DNA from: an uncultured Holophagaceae bacterium
Lineage (GTDB): Bacteria > Acidobacteriota > Holophagae > Holophagales > Holophagaceae
DNA: 64,000 nucleotides
Assembly: GCA_903857495.1 (NCBI GenBank)
Contig: CAIOFF010000032.1
Coordinates: forward strand, 1-64,000
Reading direction: 5' to 3'
The translations under genes were made by a program, and so were the position numbers. The notes beneath the pieces are model-generated. The model did no database searches. It had not been told where the DNA came from and was given only the letters and a program-made list of their open reading frames with translations. This document shows positions 55,066 through 64,000 of the stretch, one piece after another; position 1 is the stretch's first letter; each line of letters starts with the position of its first letter.

Positions 55066-56691
55066 TCACTCGTTGCCGGACCAGCGGAAGTCCTTGAGCT
55101 GTTTGCGCAGGGCCATCTTCATGAACTTGCCGGTGGCGGTGCGGGGGATGGCTTCCAGGAAGAGGTAGGCGTCGGGCAGCCAGAACTTGGCGAACTTGGG
55201 GGCCAGGAACTCCCGCAGCTCGTCGGGCGTGGCGGAGGCGCCGGGACGCAGCACCACGCAGGCCACGGGCCGCTCGTCCCACTTGGGATGCGGCACGGCT
55301 ACCACCGCTGCCTCGGCCACGGCCGGGTGGCCGATGAGGGCGTTCTCCAGGTCCACGGAGCTGATCCATTCGCCGCCGGACTTGATCAGGTCCTTGCTGC
55401 GGTCCGTGATGCGGACGTAGCCCTCGGGGCTGGTGGTGACGATGTCGCCGGTGCGGAACCAGCCGTCCTCGGTGAACTTGGTGGCCTCGGCGGGGTTCTT
55501 GAAGTAGCTGCTGGCGATGAAGGGGCCGCGCACCATCAGCTCGCCCATGGCCTTGCCGTCCCAGGGCGCGGGGCCTTCCAGCGACTCGACGCGGACCTCC
55601 ACCAGGGGCACCGGCAGGCCCTGGGTGGCGCGCAGCGCCAGCTTCGCCTCGGCAGACAGGCCCGCGAGGCTGGGCTTGATGCGGCTCACGGTGCCCAGGG
55701 GCGTCATCTCGGTCATGCCCCAGGCCTGGACCACGTGGAGGCCGTGGTCCCGCTCGAAGCGCTCGATCATGGAGGGCGGGGCCGCGGCGCCGCCGGAGAT
55801 GATCTCGTTCAGCTTCGAGAGGTCCCAGGTGCCGGCGGGCGCCTTGTCCAGCGCGTCGAGGAGGCTCAGCCAGATGGTGGGCACCCCGGCGGTCTTGGTG
55901 ACGCCCTCGCCGGCCATCAGGTCCAGGAGGCTCACCGCATCCAGGTGCGGGCCGGGGAAGACCTGCTTGGCGCCGATCATGGTGCAGGTGAAGGGCAGGC
56001 CCCAGGCGTTCACGTGGAACATGGGCACCACGGGCAGCACCACGTCGGTGAAGGACGCGCCAAGCACGTCGGGCAGGGCGCTGACCATGGAGTGGAGCAC
56101 CAGCGCCCGGTGCGAGTAGAGGACGCCCTTGGGCCGGCCGGTGGTGCCGGAGGTGTAGCAGAGGCCCGCGGCCTGGTTCTCGTCGATGGCCGGGATCTCG
56201 TAGGAGGCGGGCTCCGCGGCGATGAGCTGCTCGTAGTCCAGGGTGCCCTCGGGCAGGGCCTGGCCGTGGGCCCAGACCACCACCTGGCGGACCTTCACGT
56301 CGGCCTTGAGCTTCTCCCAGACCGGCAGCAGCACATCGTCGACGAGAAGGATGACGTCCTCGGCATCGTTCATGATGTACGACAGATCCGTCGGGGAGAG
56401 GCGCGGGTTCAGGGTGTGGAAGACGCCCTCGGCCAGGGGGATGCCGAAGTAGGCCTCCAGGTGGCGGGAGTGGTTCCAGGCCAGGGTGGCCACCCGCTCG
56501 CCGGGCTTCAGGCCCAGCCGCTTCAGGGCGTTGGCCAGCTGCTGCGCGCGGGCGTGGAACTCCGCGTAGTTGGTCCGGTGCAGGCTCTTGTCCGGGCGGC
56601 GGGAGACGATCTCCACCTCGGGATAGTAGTCCGCCGCCCGCTGGAAGAGGTGCGGGAGCGTGAGCGGGAACGCCATCATCAAGCCGTCCAT
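55066..56691 (-). CDS. Fatty-acid/medium-chain acyl-CoA ligase (AMP-binding)
   Basis: 541 residues from ATG 56691 with GGAGG seven bases upstream. ATP loop CYTSGTTGRPKGVLYSHR, substrate region PMFHVNAWGLPFTCTMIGAK, adenylation motif VQAWGMTEMTPLGTVS, hinge GWFRTGDIVTTSPEGYVRIT and DRSKDLIKSGGEWISS, catalytic Lys in PRTATGKFMKMALRKQL. This matches AlkK-like long/medium-chain acyl-CoA synthetases. It probably starts beta-oxidation or lipid recycling of exogenous fatty acids. Convergent with the upstream hybrid kinase across a hairpin repeat. Confidence 0.9.
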   Translation of the reverse strand: MDGLMMAFPLTLPHLFQRAADYYPEVEIVSRRPDKSLHRTNYAEFHARAQQLANALKRLGLKPGERVATLAWNHSRHLEAYFGIPLAEGVFHTLNPRLSPTDLSYIMNDAEDVILLVDDVLLPVWEKLKADVKVRQVVVWAHGQALPEGTLDYEQLIAAEPASYEIPAIDENQAAGLCYTSGTTGRPKGVLYSHRALVLHSMVSALPDVLGASFTDVVLPVVPMFHVNAWGLPFTCTMIGAKQVFPGPHLDAVSLLDLMAGEGVTKTAGVPTIWLSLLDALDKAPAGTWDLSKLNEIISGGAAAPPSMIERFERDHGLHVVQAWGMTEMTPLGTVSRIKPSLAGLSAEAKLALRATQGLPVPLVEVRVESLEGPAPWDGKAMGELMVRGPFIASSYFKNPAEATKFTEDGWFRTGDIVTTSPEGYVRITDRSKDLIKSGGEWISSVDLENALIGHPAVAEAAVVAVPHPKWDERPVACVVLRPGASATPDELREFLAPKFAKFWLPDAYLFLEAIPRTATGKFMKMALRKQLKDFRWSGNE

Positions 56692-56931
56692 GCGAGTGCC
56701 TCCAGGAATCGAGTCTGTGGGGGGGTGCCTTGGGAACAAGATACAACCACAGCGATCCATGGCGATATGAGGATCATCAATGGACACGAGTCGTTTCGGG
56801 CACAGTGAAGAAGGCTTTAACCCGTGATTGCGCCGGGAAGGCTGGACACAACAATGCTGATAACAATTAAGGCGTCGCCTCTGCCCAAGAGGTGATGGTC
56901 CCCTTCTCGGAAGCACCTCCACCCTGCGCCA

Positions 56932-57345
56932 ATGACTTCCCCGCCCCGCATCACCTACCTGCAGGCCGCCAGGCTCCTGGATGTCGGCCCGCGGTCCCGG
57001 CAGCATGCGACCATCGTCCTGGATCGGGGCGTCCCCGAGCTCGCCCACATGGTTCTGGACGGCAAGGTGCGGGTTTCGCATGCCGCAGCTGTGGCGCAAC
57101 TCCCGGCGAGCTTTCAGCGCCGTGCGGTCCAGGCTGGGCCGGAAGCAGTCAAGGCTGTGGCTACCGAGCTCCGGAAGGCCGCCCCGGCCCAGCTGTATGC
57201 CTGGGACAAGGCCATCCTGGACGCAGAGGCGCTCGAAGTCTCATTGGGGCAGAAGAGCCCGTTGAACTTCCTGGATCTCTTCACTTCTTTTCAGAGAACC
57301 ATTGCCGCCTCTTTGGCTTTGGCGCAGGAAGCCAAGAGGGCTTGA
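56932..57345 (+). CDS. Small DNA-binding-like protein, ParB/plasmid-type helix-turn-helix motif
   Basis: 137 residues. TYLQAARLLDVGPRSRQHAT followed by IVLDRGVPELAHMVLDGKVR and VSHAAAVAQLPASFQRRAVQ is a pattern seen after ParB-like and phage/plasmid methyltransferase or replication proteins, where AA.LL.VG.RSV..A is a helix-turn-helix. No nuclease or ParB N-terminal domain is present, so it may be a fragment or stand-alone binder. The AT-rich flanks and lower GC suggest acquired DNA. Confidence 0.55.
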   Translation: MTSPPRITYLQAARLLDVGPRSRQHATIVLDRGVPELAHMVLDGKVRVSHAAAVAQLPASFQRRAVQAGPEAVKAVATELRKAAPAQLYAWDKAILDAEALEVSLGQKSPLNFLDLFTSFQRTIAASLALAQEAKRA

Positions 57346-57638
57346 TGCGAGTGCGAAACCAGATACTAATTTTCAAACCTTCCTAAGAAAAAAGATTTGC
57401 TAGTCCGAATTTATAAATTCGATAAAATACCTTCACACCACTGATTTCACGGGATGCCCCTTGGACTGCCTGGTGTTCTAGGCCCCGTCTGATGGAGCAG
57501 TGGGAGCGCTAGTTCGGCACCACCTGGGCTGAGGCCGCAGGGGGTGGGACCGAATCGCCGCAGGGAGCCCTGCAACGACTCCGAATCATCCACCAGGGAT
57601 GACCTGAAGTTGCCGTTGACGCCATAACCGGGTGCGCA
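57346..57638. other. AT-rich gap with a 16-bp palindrome, promoter region of the PhnD-type kinase
   Basis: Contains the perfect palindrome CGAATTTATAAATTCG (57406-57421) followed by GATAAAAT, which could be a -10 box with TTGCTA as a poor -35. The palindrome could be an operator. The remaining ~200 bp hold no convincing gene. Confidence 0.4.
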
Positions 57639-60600
57639 ATGCGTCTCGCCGAAGAAAAGAGTCATCGCTGCTGGCGGGCCGCCCTCCGAACGCTGGCGCT
57701 GCGGGCGGGCTTGGCCTGCGTTCTGCTGCTACCCATGCCCGGACTTGGTGCGGACGTAGTGAGGATTGGGGTGCTCGCCTACCGCCCCAAGGGCCAGACC
57801 CTTGAGCAGTGGCGACCCCTGGCCATCGCTCTGAAGCAGGCCCTGCCCGAGCGTGACTTTGTGGTCCAGGCGTTCACCTACCCCGAGCTCACGCAGGCTG
57901 TGGCGACGCGCAGCCTCGATATTGTCCTGACCAACCCTGCCCATTTTGTGCTGCTCAAGAAGCGCGAGGGGTTGTCGGCACCCCTCGCCACCCTGGTGAT
58001 CGAAGAGGGTGGCCGTCCGACCACCACCTTCGGAGGGGTCATCTTCTGCCGCTCGGGGCAGACCCTGATCCGGGAGCTCCGGGATCTCAAAGGGCGGAGC
58101 ATCGCGTTTCCCGGCACCGAATCCCTGGGTGGCTACCAGATGCAGGCATTCGAGCTCAGCCAGATCGGAATTAGTCTGCCCGGGGACGCGACTCTGATCG
58201 TCACCGGGGTCCCCCACGACAATGCCGTGGAAGCGGTCTTGACGGGTCGTGCGGATGTCGGCTTCGTTCGGGAGGGTGTGCTGGAAGGTATGGCCCGCGA
58301 AGGGCGGCTAGACCTGGGGCGCATCCAGGTGATCAACCGCCAAGTGATACCCGGAGTCGCCTCACAGCTCTCCACCCGCCTCTACCCGGAGTGGCCGATC
58401 GCGGCCCTGCGGGGGACTGACAAGAATCTGGTCCGGCGAGTTGCCTCAGCCCTGCTCGGGATGGAGGAGAAGAAGGCCGGTCTGGGCACCATGGGCATTC
58501 ACGGCTTCGGCGTGGCCGCCGACTACACACCGGTCGAGGACCTGCTGCGGGAGCTGCGCCTGCCGCCGTTCGACGTCGTGCCCCACTTCACCGCCAAGGA
58601 CATCTGGTCGCGCTACCACTGGCAGGTGCTGGCAGGTTTCGCCGCGGTCGGATCAATCCTGTTCCTTACTGTTCGCCTGATCTTTTTGAACCGCAGGCTG
58701 GATAACGAGAAGCGGACGGTGCAGCAGGAGCGTGAAAGCCTTGCGGCGTCCCAGGCCGAGAACCAGGCACTCATCAGCGCCATTCCTGACCTCATTTTCA
58801 CAAACCATCGGGACGGGGAATTTCTCGCGGTCCATGCCTCCGATCCGAGCCAGCTCTTAGCGCCGACAGGGGCATTCCTGCACCGGCAACCCTCAGAAGT
58901 GCTGCCGCCGCCCCTCGCCGACCAATTCATGCGGGCCCTTGCCGACGCCCAGGCTTTGAGTGCTGTCCAGGAATTCCACTATTCCCTTCCCGTGGGCGGT
59001 CACGACAGGCACTTTGAGGCTCGCGTGGTGGCCAGCAGCGAAGACCGGATCATCACCATCGTGAGGGATGTCACGGAGCGCAAGGGGGCCGAGGAGGCCC
59101 TGCGCGAGGCGTACCAGCTGAATAAGGAAATCCTCCAGAGCGCCCAGGAGGGTGTGATCGTTTATGGTCTCGACCTGCGTTACCAGGTGTGGAACCCCTT
59201 CATGGAGCAATTGACCGGCAAGCCCGCGAGTGAGGTGCTGGGCAAACTTCCATTGGAGGTGTTTCCCTTCCTCTCCGATGTGGGGGTCACCGCAAAGTTG
59301 GAAAGGGTGCTCGCCGGAGGAGTGGTTGAATCGATTGATTTCCACTTCAAGATTGCGGACACCGGGAAATCTGGCTGGGTCGCCAACACCAGTGCACCCC
59401 TGCGCAATTCAGAGGGCGCGATCCTCGGGGTGATCAGCAATGTCAGCGACATCTCAGAGCGTAAGCAGGCCGAAGAGGAAAAGGATAAGCTCCAAGCTCA
59501 GCTTCAGCAATCCCAGCGAATGGAAAGCCTTGGCATCCTGGCCGGGGGCGTGGCCCACGACATGAACAATGTGCTGGGGGCCATCCTCGGCCTAGCCTCG
59601 GCCCACCTCGGAACCCAGCCCACTGGGAGCCCCCTCCACAGGTCCCTCGACACCATCTGCAAGGCCACTGAACGGGGCGGCAAGATGATCAAGGGCCTGC
59701 TGGGCTTTGCCCGCCAAAGCCCGGTTGAGAACCTGGTGCTCGACGTGAACGCGATTCTCAAGGAGCAGGTCGACCTGCTGGAGCGAACGACCCTGGCGAA
59801 GGTCCACCTCAGGTTGGATCTGGAGCCAGAGCTGCGCCCCATCCGGGGCGATGCCAGCGCCTTGACCCACGCCTTCATGAACCTCTGTATCAATGCCGTG
59901 GATGCCATTCCGGAGGACGGCACCCTCACCCTCCGTACCCGCAACGTCGACAACGGCTGGATTGAAGTCGCGGTGGAAGATACGGGGATGGGAATGTCCA
60001 GGGAGGTCCTGGCGAAGGCGATAGACCCGTTCTTCACCACCAAGGACGTTGGCAAGGGCACAGGGCTGGGCTTGTCCCTGGTCCATGGCACCGTGAAAGC
60101 GCACCGAGGGCAGCTGGCCATCGAGAGTGAGCCGGACAAGGGCACTCGCGTGAGGCTGCGCTTCCCCGCCTGCGAGCATGAGGCCCAAGTCTGGACCGCC
60201 ACTTCCCCGGTAGCTGACCCCACGCCGACCCCCCAAGGAGGCCTGAAGGTGCTGCTCGTGGATGACGATGACTTGATACAGGTTTCGGTCCAGATGGTCC
60301 TGGAAGTCCTGGGCCACACGGCGGTGTCCATAGCCCAGAGCGGGGAGGAAGCTCTGGCCGCGCTGGAAGCAGGGTTTGAGCCTGACCTCATCATCCTGGA
60401 CATGAACATGCCCGGGCTGGGCGGGATCGGGACGCTGCCCCGCCTGCGCAGGTTGCGCCCAGCGGTGCCCGTCATTCTTGCCACCGGCCGAGTTGACCAG
60501 TCGGCGCTGGACCTGGCTTCGGCTCATCCTGGGGTCACCTTGCTATCCAAACCCTTCGGGCTGATTGAACTCCAGAATCGCCTTGAAAAGATCGGGCAGG

Positions 60601-60656
60601 GGCGAGGTGAGATCGGCACGTCAACGGCAAAGGCCAAGTTAGGGCCAATAGTGTAA
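57639..60656 (+). CDS. Hybrid sensor kinase with PhnD-like periplasmic binding domain
   Basis: 1005 residues. Signal/anchor helix (LALRAGLACVLLLPMPGLGA), then a ~260-residue PhnD/TtrS-like binding domain (VVRIGVLAYRPKGQTLEQWR, SLDIVLTNPAHFVLL, GRSIAFPGTESLGGYQMQAF, VEAVLTGRADVGFVREGVLE). Transmembrane helix (VLAGFAAVGSILFLTVRLIF), two PAS domains, HisKA LAGGVAHDMNNVLGAILGLA, ATPase NLCINAVDAIPED, and receiver VLLVDDDDLIQVSVQ with Asp in LIILDMNMPGLGG. Relatives sense tetrathionate or phosphonate-like anions. The ligand is unknown. The next gene, a chemoreceptor, follows within 25 bp. Confidence 0.9.
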   Translation: MRLAEEKSHRCWRAALRTLALRAGLACVLLLPMPGLGADVVRIGVLAYRPKGQTLEQWRPLAIALKQALPERDFVVQAFTYPELTQAVATRSLDIVLTNPAHFVLLKKREGLSAPLATLVIEEGGRPTTTFGGVIFCRSGQTLIRELRDLKGRSIAFPGTESLGGYQMQAFELSQIGISLPGDATLIVTGVPHDNAVEAVLTGRADVGFVREGVLEGMAREGRLDLGRIQVINRQVIPGVASQLSTRLYPEWPIAALRGTDKNLVRRVASALLGMEEKKAGLGTMGIHGFGVAADYTPVEDLLRELRLPPFDVVPHFTAKDIWSRYHWQVLAGFAAVGSILFLTVRLIFLNRRLDNEKRTVQQERESLAASQAENQALISAIPDLIFTNHRDGEFLAVHASDPSQLLAPTGAFLHRQPSEVLPPPLADQFMRALADAQALSAVQEFHYSLPVGGHDRHFEARVVASSEDRIITIVRDVTERKGAEEALREAYQLNKEILQSAQEGVIVYGLDLRYQVWNPFMEQLTGKPASEVLGKLPLEVFPFLSDVGVTAKLERVLAGGVVESIDFHFKIADTGKSGWVANTSAPLRNSEGAILGVISNVSDISERKQAEEEKDKLQAQLQQSQRMESLGILAGGVAHDMNNVLGAILGLASAHLGTQPTGSPLHRSLDTICKATERGGKMIKGLLGFARQSPVENLVLDVNAILKEQVDLLERTTLAKVHLRLDLEPELRPIRGDASALTHAFMNLCINAVDAIPEDGTLTLRTRNVDNGWIEVAVEDTGMGMSREVLAKAIDPFFTTKDVGKGTGLGLSLVHGTVKAHRGQLAIESEPDKGTRVRLRFPACEHEAQVWTATSPVADPTPTPQGGLKVLLVDDDDLIQVSVQMVLEVLGHTAVSIAQSGEEALAALEAGFEPDLIILDMNMPGLGGIGTLPRLRRLRPAVPVILATGRVDQSALDLASAHPGVTLLSKPFGLIELQNRLEKIGQGRGEIGTSTAKAKLGPIV

Positions 60657-60680
60657 ATGCAAATAGTTGAAAGGATGTGC

Positions 60681-62621
60681 ATGCACGTTCTAGGTGGCTT
60701 GCGAATCGGCCAAAAACTGGGTGTTCTTCGATTGTTTCCGACCTTGGGACTCTTGCTCTTTGCTGGGATATTGGGTTTCAACCGCTACGGACAATGGGCG
60801 GAATCCAAGCGCCTCGCGTCCTTGACCACCTTGTCCGTCCGCGTGGGCGCCCTGGTGCATGAATTACAGAGGGAACGAGGTTCTACGGCACTCTTTCTCG
60901 GCAGTAAAGGGGTCAAATTCGGGGAGGAAGTCGCCAAGATTCAGGCAACCTCAGATGGGCGTCTCCGCGACCTAGACCGCGTTCTCGATGGGATCGATTC
61001 GAAGGCACTGGGCGAGGGCTTCCCGGAGCGGTTGAACACAGCCAGGAAGTCTCTTGCGGGCTTGTCGGGCCTTCGTCAGTCTGCCACTTCCTTGACGACG
61101 ACCATCCCTGATCACCTGGGCAAGTATTCGGCCGTCATCCGTTCCTTGCTTGATGTTGCTTCTTTCCTACCGGAAGCGGCGACTGATCGAAGGCTTTCGG
61201 CCACAGCCGGTTCGTGGCTGAACTTAATGGAGGCCAAGGAATGCGCTGGGCAAGAGCGGGCTGCACTTTCAGCGACCTTTGCTGCGGACAACTTCCAAGA
61301 AGGGGTGTTCCGGAAGTTCTCATCTTTGGTCGCACGTCAGCAGGAACGACTCAGGATCGCCATCGATAAGGCTGGCCCTGACCAGCGCACAAAACTTCAG
61401 AACCTCCTTGATGGCCCGATTGCCAAGGAGGTCGAACGCTTCCGGTCCATCGCCTATGACCGAGCCAGCACCGGAAAGTTCGGAGTGGATGCCCAGGAAT
61501 GGTTTCAGGCCAGTTCTAACCGCATCAACGACATGAAGGCCCTGGAAGACGACTTCGCCACTGTCCTCGAAAGCGACGCCGCCGCTGCTGGGAAGGAGGC
61601 CAAGTTCGCTTTCCTGCTTGCCGCGATAAGCACTTTCGCCGTGATCTCAGCAAGCATTTGGGTCGGGAGGGTCATTACCAAACAGATCACCACGCCCTTG
61701 ATACATCTAGTGGATGGCATCCAGAAGAGCGACCTTACGGCTCAGATTCCGGTTGAGACCCAGGACGAATTGGGTGTCGCCGCGCAGGCATTCAACGCCT
61801 ATAACGCCAACTTTCGGAAGATTTTCAGTGACCTTGGGCTGCAAAGCGACCAGGTTGCCAGTGGCGCGACCCAACTGTCGGCGTCGGCGGTCGAAATTGC
61901 CCGCACGGCGGCTGACATTGCCCGAAGTGCCGACGTCCAGCAACAGACCACGGAACAGCTGGCCTCCGCCATCACGGAGTTGAGCGCTTCGATTCAACAG
62001 GTGGGGGACAGCATCCAGAAGGGCGAATTGCTTGCGAATGGGGCTACCAAGTCCGCCGTGGCCGGTGACACGGCTGGTGGTGAAACGGCAAATGCCATGG
62101 GGCTGATCAGGCAGTCCGCAAGCGAGATGGTGGCCGCTGTCGGGGTCATCCGGGAGATCGCCCAACAGACGAACCTGCTTTCGCTTAATGCTTCCATCGA
62201 GGCAGCCAAAGCCGGAACGCAGGGCAAGGGCTTTGCGGTCGTGGCCGAAGAGGTGCGAAAATTGTCAGAACGATCTGGCCTTGCCGCCAAGGAGATCACT
62301 TCCCTGATCAATCGCAGTCAGGGTGCGGTGGCCGCTGGGGGACAGACCGTCGGCACTGCCGTTGGGATGCTGAGGGCTATACGCACCCAAAGCGAGGATC
62401 TCTCCAGGATCATGGTGGAAGTCCACATGGCTGCCCGTGAGCAGACCCGTACCGCGCAGGAAGGGGCTCGCCAGGTGGAGCTGGGTGCATCTGAAGCCAG
62501 CCAGAACGCTTCTGCGAGCGCAGAACTTTCGGCGAGCACCAATGAGATCCAGCGAACGGCGGAGGACCTGGCCAAGGTCTCCGAGAACCTCTCCAAAATG
62601 GTTAGCCAGTTTCGGGTGTAA
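60681..62621 (+). CDS. Methyl-accepting chemotaxis protein with NIT sensor domain
   Basis: About 646 residues. ATG 60681 is preferred because AAAGGA lies five bases upstream; ATG 60657 is in frame. Two membrane helices ([40 protein letters not shown]) frame a periplasmic NIT-like domain with [17 protein letters not shown], the hallmark of nitrate/nitrite-sensing domains. A HAMP linker and signalling domain follow, with the hairpin [20 protein letters not shown] and [20 protein letters not shown]. Nitrate or nitrite taxis is a reasonable guess; the ligand is not proven. Confidence 0.9.
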   Translation: MHVLGGLRIGQKLGVLRLFPTLGLLLFAGILGFNRYGQWAESKRLASLTTLSVRVGALVHELQRERGSTALFLGSKGVKFGEEVAKIQATSDGRLRDLDRVLDGIDSKALGEGFPERLNTARKSLAGLSGLRQSATSLTTTIPDHLGKYSAVIRSLLDVASFLPEAATDRRLSATAGSWLNLMEAKECAGQERAALSATFAADNFQEGVFRKFSSLVARQQERLRIAIDKAGPDQRTKLQNLLDGPIAKEVERFRSIAYDRASTGKFGVDAQEWFQASSNRINDMKALEDDFATVLESDAAAAGKEAKFAFLLAAISTFAVISASIWVGRVITKQITTPLIHLVDGIQKSDLTAQIPVETQDELGVAAQAFNAYNANFRKIFSDLGLQSDQVASGATQLSASAVEIARTAADIARSADVQQQTTEQLASAITELSASIQQVGDSIQKGELLANGATKSAVAGDTAGGETANAMGLIRQSASEMVAAVGVIREIAQQTNLLSLNASIEAAKAGTQGKGFAVVAEEVRKLSERSGLAAKEITSLINRSQGAVAAGGQTVGTAVGMLRAIRTQSEDLSRIMVEVHMAAREQTRTAQEGARQVELGASEASQNASASAELSASTNEIQRTAEDLAKVSENLSKMVSQFRV

Positions 62622-62677
62622 CTCGGCACATGTCATTGCTGTCCAATGGGAAACGGATATCCATATCAGGAGCCTGT

Positions 62678-63076
62678 GTGAACGCAACAATCAACCGAAG
62701 AGACGCTCACCGCATCATCCTTGGGCCCAACTTCGGCATCTCCTTCACCTTGAAGGGACAGGTCTTCGGGGAGGTAGGGATCACCAATATCAGCGCTGGG
62801 GGTTGCTTTGCCCTGATCGAGAAACGAGACGCTGGGCTCTTTGAGCGGGGAGCCGTGCTGGAGAACCTCCTGTTGCATCATCCCGAGTTGCCCAAGACCC
62901 CCATCCTCGCGGCGGTGTGCTATGTGCAGGGGTGCCGACCGGCTGCCGAATCCCCGGAGCTGGTCGGTATCGGCATCCACTTCCTGAGTGTGGACGACCT
63001 CTCCCAGAAGCTCCTGGACGCCTGGGTAAGTGGCGCCATGGAGAGGGTGAACCCTTCCCAGAGATTGCTGGGATAG
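62678..63076 (+). CDS. PilZ-domain protein (c-di-GMP receptor)
   Basis: 132 residues from GTG 62678, which has AGGAG five bases upstream; an in-frame ATG at 62630 lacks one. The RxxxR motif is RRDAHR near residue 7 and the second motif is NISAGGCF, followed by the beta-barrel to GIGIHFLSVD. Such single-domain PilZ proteins bind cyclic di-GMP and control motility or secretion. It follows the chemoreceptor gene by 56 bp and may link second-messenger level to taxis. Confidence 0.82.
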   Translation: MNATINRRDAHRIILGPNFGISFTLKGQVFGEVGITNISAGGCFALIEKRDAGLFERGAVLENLLLHHPELPKTPILAAVCYVQGCRPAAESPELVGIGIHFLSVDDLSQKLLDAWVSGAMERVNPSQRLLG

Positions 63077-63262
63077 CGGGGCTCCAGGTTCTCAGCCACT
63101 AGTTGCCCGCCCTGCGCGGTAGGCCTTCTGACGGGCCACTGTCGCCTGAGGCCTGGTGTCCCGCGCCCGCAGAGGAAATAGGGAGGGGAAATACGCCAGC
63201 GCCACCTGCCTGATCCAGGCCGGGCTATCCGGCTGAATCGTCGTCTGTGAATAGCGGCAGCC

Positions 63263-64000
63263 TCAGGCGCCCAGAGCTTCGGTTGCGTCCTTCCGGGGGG
63301 CCTGGAAGAGGCTGAAGGCATAAGCGAGGCCCACCACGGCGAGGCAGCCGATGACGTTGTACCAGAGGAAGGAGATGGCGGTGAACTTGAAGCAGAGCAG
63401 CACACCGGCCTCGGCGACCAGGGCGGCGTAGAAGGCGGTGCCGCCCTGGACGCGCTTGACGAAGAAGGCCGTGATGAAGATGCCGAGGATGGTGCCGTAG
63501 AACAGCGAGCCCAGGATGTTCACGGCCTCGATGAGCGAGCCCAGGCGGGCGGCGTATTCGGCGAAGGCCATGGCGAAGCCGCCCCAGGCGAAGGTGGCGA
63601 GGCGGCCCACCCAGACCTCCCGGGTGCCGCTGCCGCCCACGAGGCGCCGCCACAGGTCCACCACCGTGGTGGCGCCCAGGGCGCTGATCTCCCCGGACAT
63701 GGAGGACATGGAGCCCGAGAACACCGCCGCCAGCACCAGGCCCACCAGGCCTGCGGGCAGGCTGCTCAGCACGTAGGCCAGGAAGATGTAGTTCGTGTCG
63801 CTGGGGTTGGTGCCGGGGTTGGCCTTCTCGATGAGGGCCACGCCCTGCCGCCGGATCGCTTCGCTCTCGGCGTGAGCCTGCTGCAGCTGCCGCTTGGCCG
63901 CTTCGGTCCGGGCCGCGTCGCCACTGTGCCGGGCCTCCACGAAGGCCTCGGCCCGCCGGCTCTGGGCCTCCCGGGCCTGGGCGAACCTCGCCTCGAGCGC
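63263..64000 (-). CDS. Sodium:solute symporter (SSS family), C-terminal part
   Basis: The minus-strand frame is open to the window edge, so the N-terminus is missing; 245 residues are visible. A long charged helical insertion (REAQSRRAEAFVEARHSGD and following Glu/Arg-rich segment) precedes FLAYVLSSLPAGLVGLVLAA, VFSGSMSSMSGEISALGATT and VVDLWRRL, the conserved SSS-family region. At least four more helices follow. The charged insertion is unusual for the family. The substrate is not predictable from this half. The 186 bp before the PilZ gene end hold nothing recognisable. Confidence 0.8.
   Translation of the reverse strand, partial: ALEARFAQAREAQSRRAEAFVEARHSGDAARTEAAKRQLQQAHAESEAIRRQGVALIEKANPGTNPSDTNYIFLAYVLSSLPAGLVGLVLAAVFSGSMSSMSGEISALGATTVVDLWRRLVGGSGTREVWVGRLATFAWGGFAMAFAEYAARLGSLIEAVNILGSLFYGTILGIFITAFFVKRVQGGTAFYAALVAEAGVLLCFKFTAISFLWYNVIGCLAVVGLAYAFSLFQAPRKDATEALGA

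Noticed and set aside
57447-57665. Minus-strand ORF of 72 codons
   Set aside because: Overlaps the start of the PhnD-type kinase gene, has no ribosome-binding site and no recognisable features.

Overview
The window is GC-rich chromosomal bacterial DNA. Genes are tightly packed, many start with ATGA overlaps, and long antisense ORFs are common because of the base composition. The mix of OprO/P-type porin, DUF4402 pilins, many sigma54 regulators and PAS-rich hybrid kinases, EpsC-type serine acetyltransferase and MetY fits an anaerobic or microaerobic Gram-negative of the Acidobacteriota, perhaps Holophagae (Geothrix/Holophaga-like). That taxonomic guess is inference only. No rRNA, tRNA or CRISPR was seen.

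Layout. 1-187: tail of an IS4-like transposase. 282-3012: ECF sigma factor, anti-sigma factor with HEAT-like repeats, and a membrane-anchored unknown. 3587-4673: a truncated radC joined tail to tail to a truncated TonB-dependent copper receptor. 4746-10235: small genes, then a DcuS/DcuR-type two-component system and its likely target, a DctA-type dicarboxylate symporter. 10390-21724: a histidine kinase and NtrC-type regulator followed by a phosphorus-related cluster: Shewanella-like phosphatase, two secreted CYTH-like proteins, a secreted pyrophosphatase-like protein, a secreted histidine phosphatase, an OprO/P porin, a cytoplasmic CYTH-like protein and a complete CYTH enzyme. Two promoters here share a twin palindromic site exactly 75 bp upstream of a -24/-12 sigma54 element. 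21734-28007: an SLC13 transporter, an unknown, two paralogous MgtC/DUF4010 membrane proteins flanking a further CYTH-like protein, and an RsbRD-N-like protein.

28511-35747 (minus strand): HEAT/beta-lactamase fusion, D-amino-acid transaminase, serine acetyltransferase, DUF4395 protein, MetY and a second Cys/Met PLP enzyme, separated by repeat-rich gaps. 36142-48983 (minus strand): a chaperone-usher type system with usher, PapD-like chaperone, five divergent DUF4402 subunits, an orphan Fis-type helix-turn-helix ORF, an NtrC-type regulator and an HK-REC-Hpt hybrid kinase. Three sigma54-like promoters recur here. 49180-64000: acyl-CoA synthetases, two large hybrid kinases (one with a PhnD-like sensor domain), a NIT-domain chemoreceptor, a PilZ protein and the C-terminal part of a sodium:solute symporter.

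The main candidate for an undescribed system is 10390-21724, possibly extended to 27552. My reading is a sigma54-controlled system for taking up and breaking down polyphosphate or other polyanionic phosphate, built around several divergent CYTH-fold proteins. A second candidate is the amplified DUF4402 pilin locus with duplicated promoter modules.
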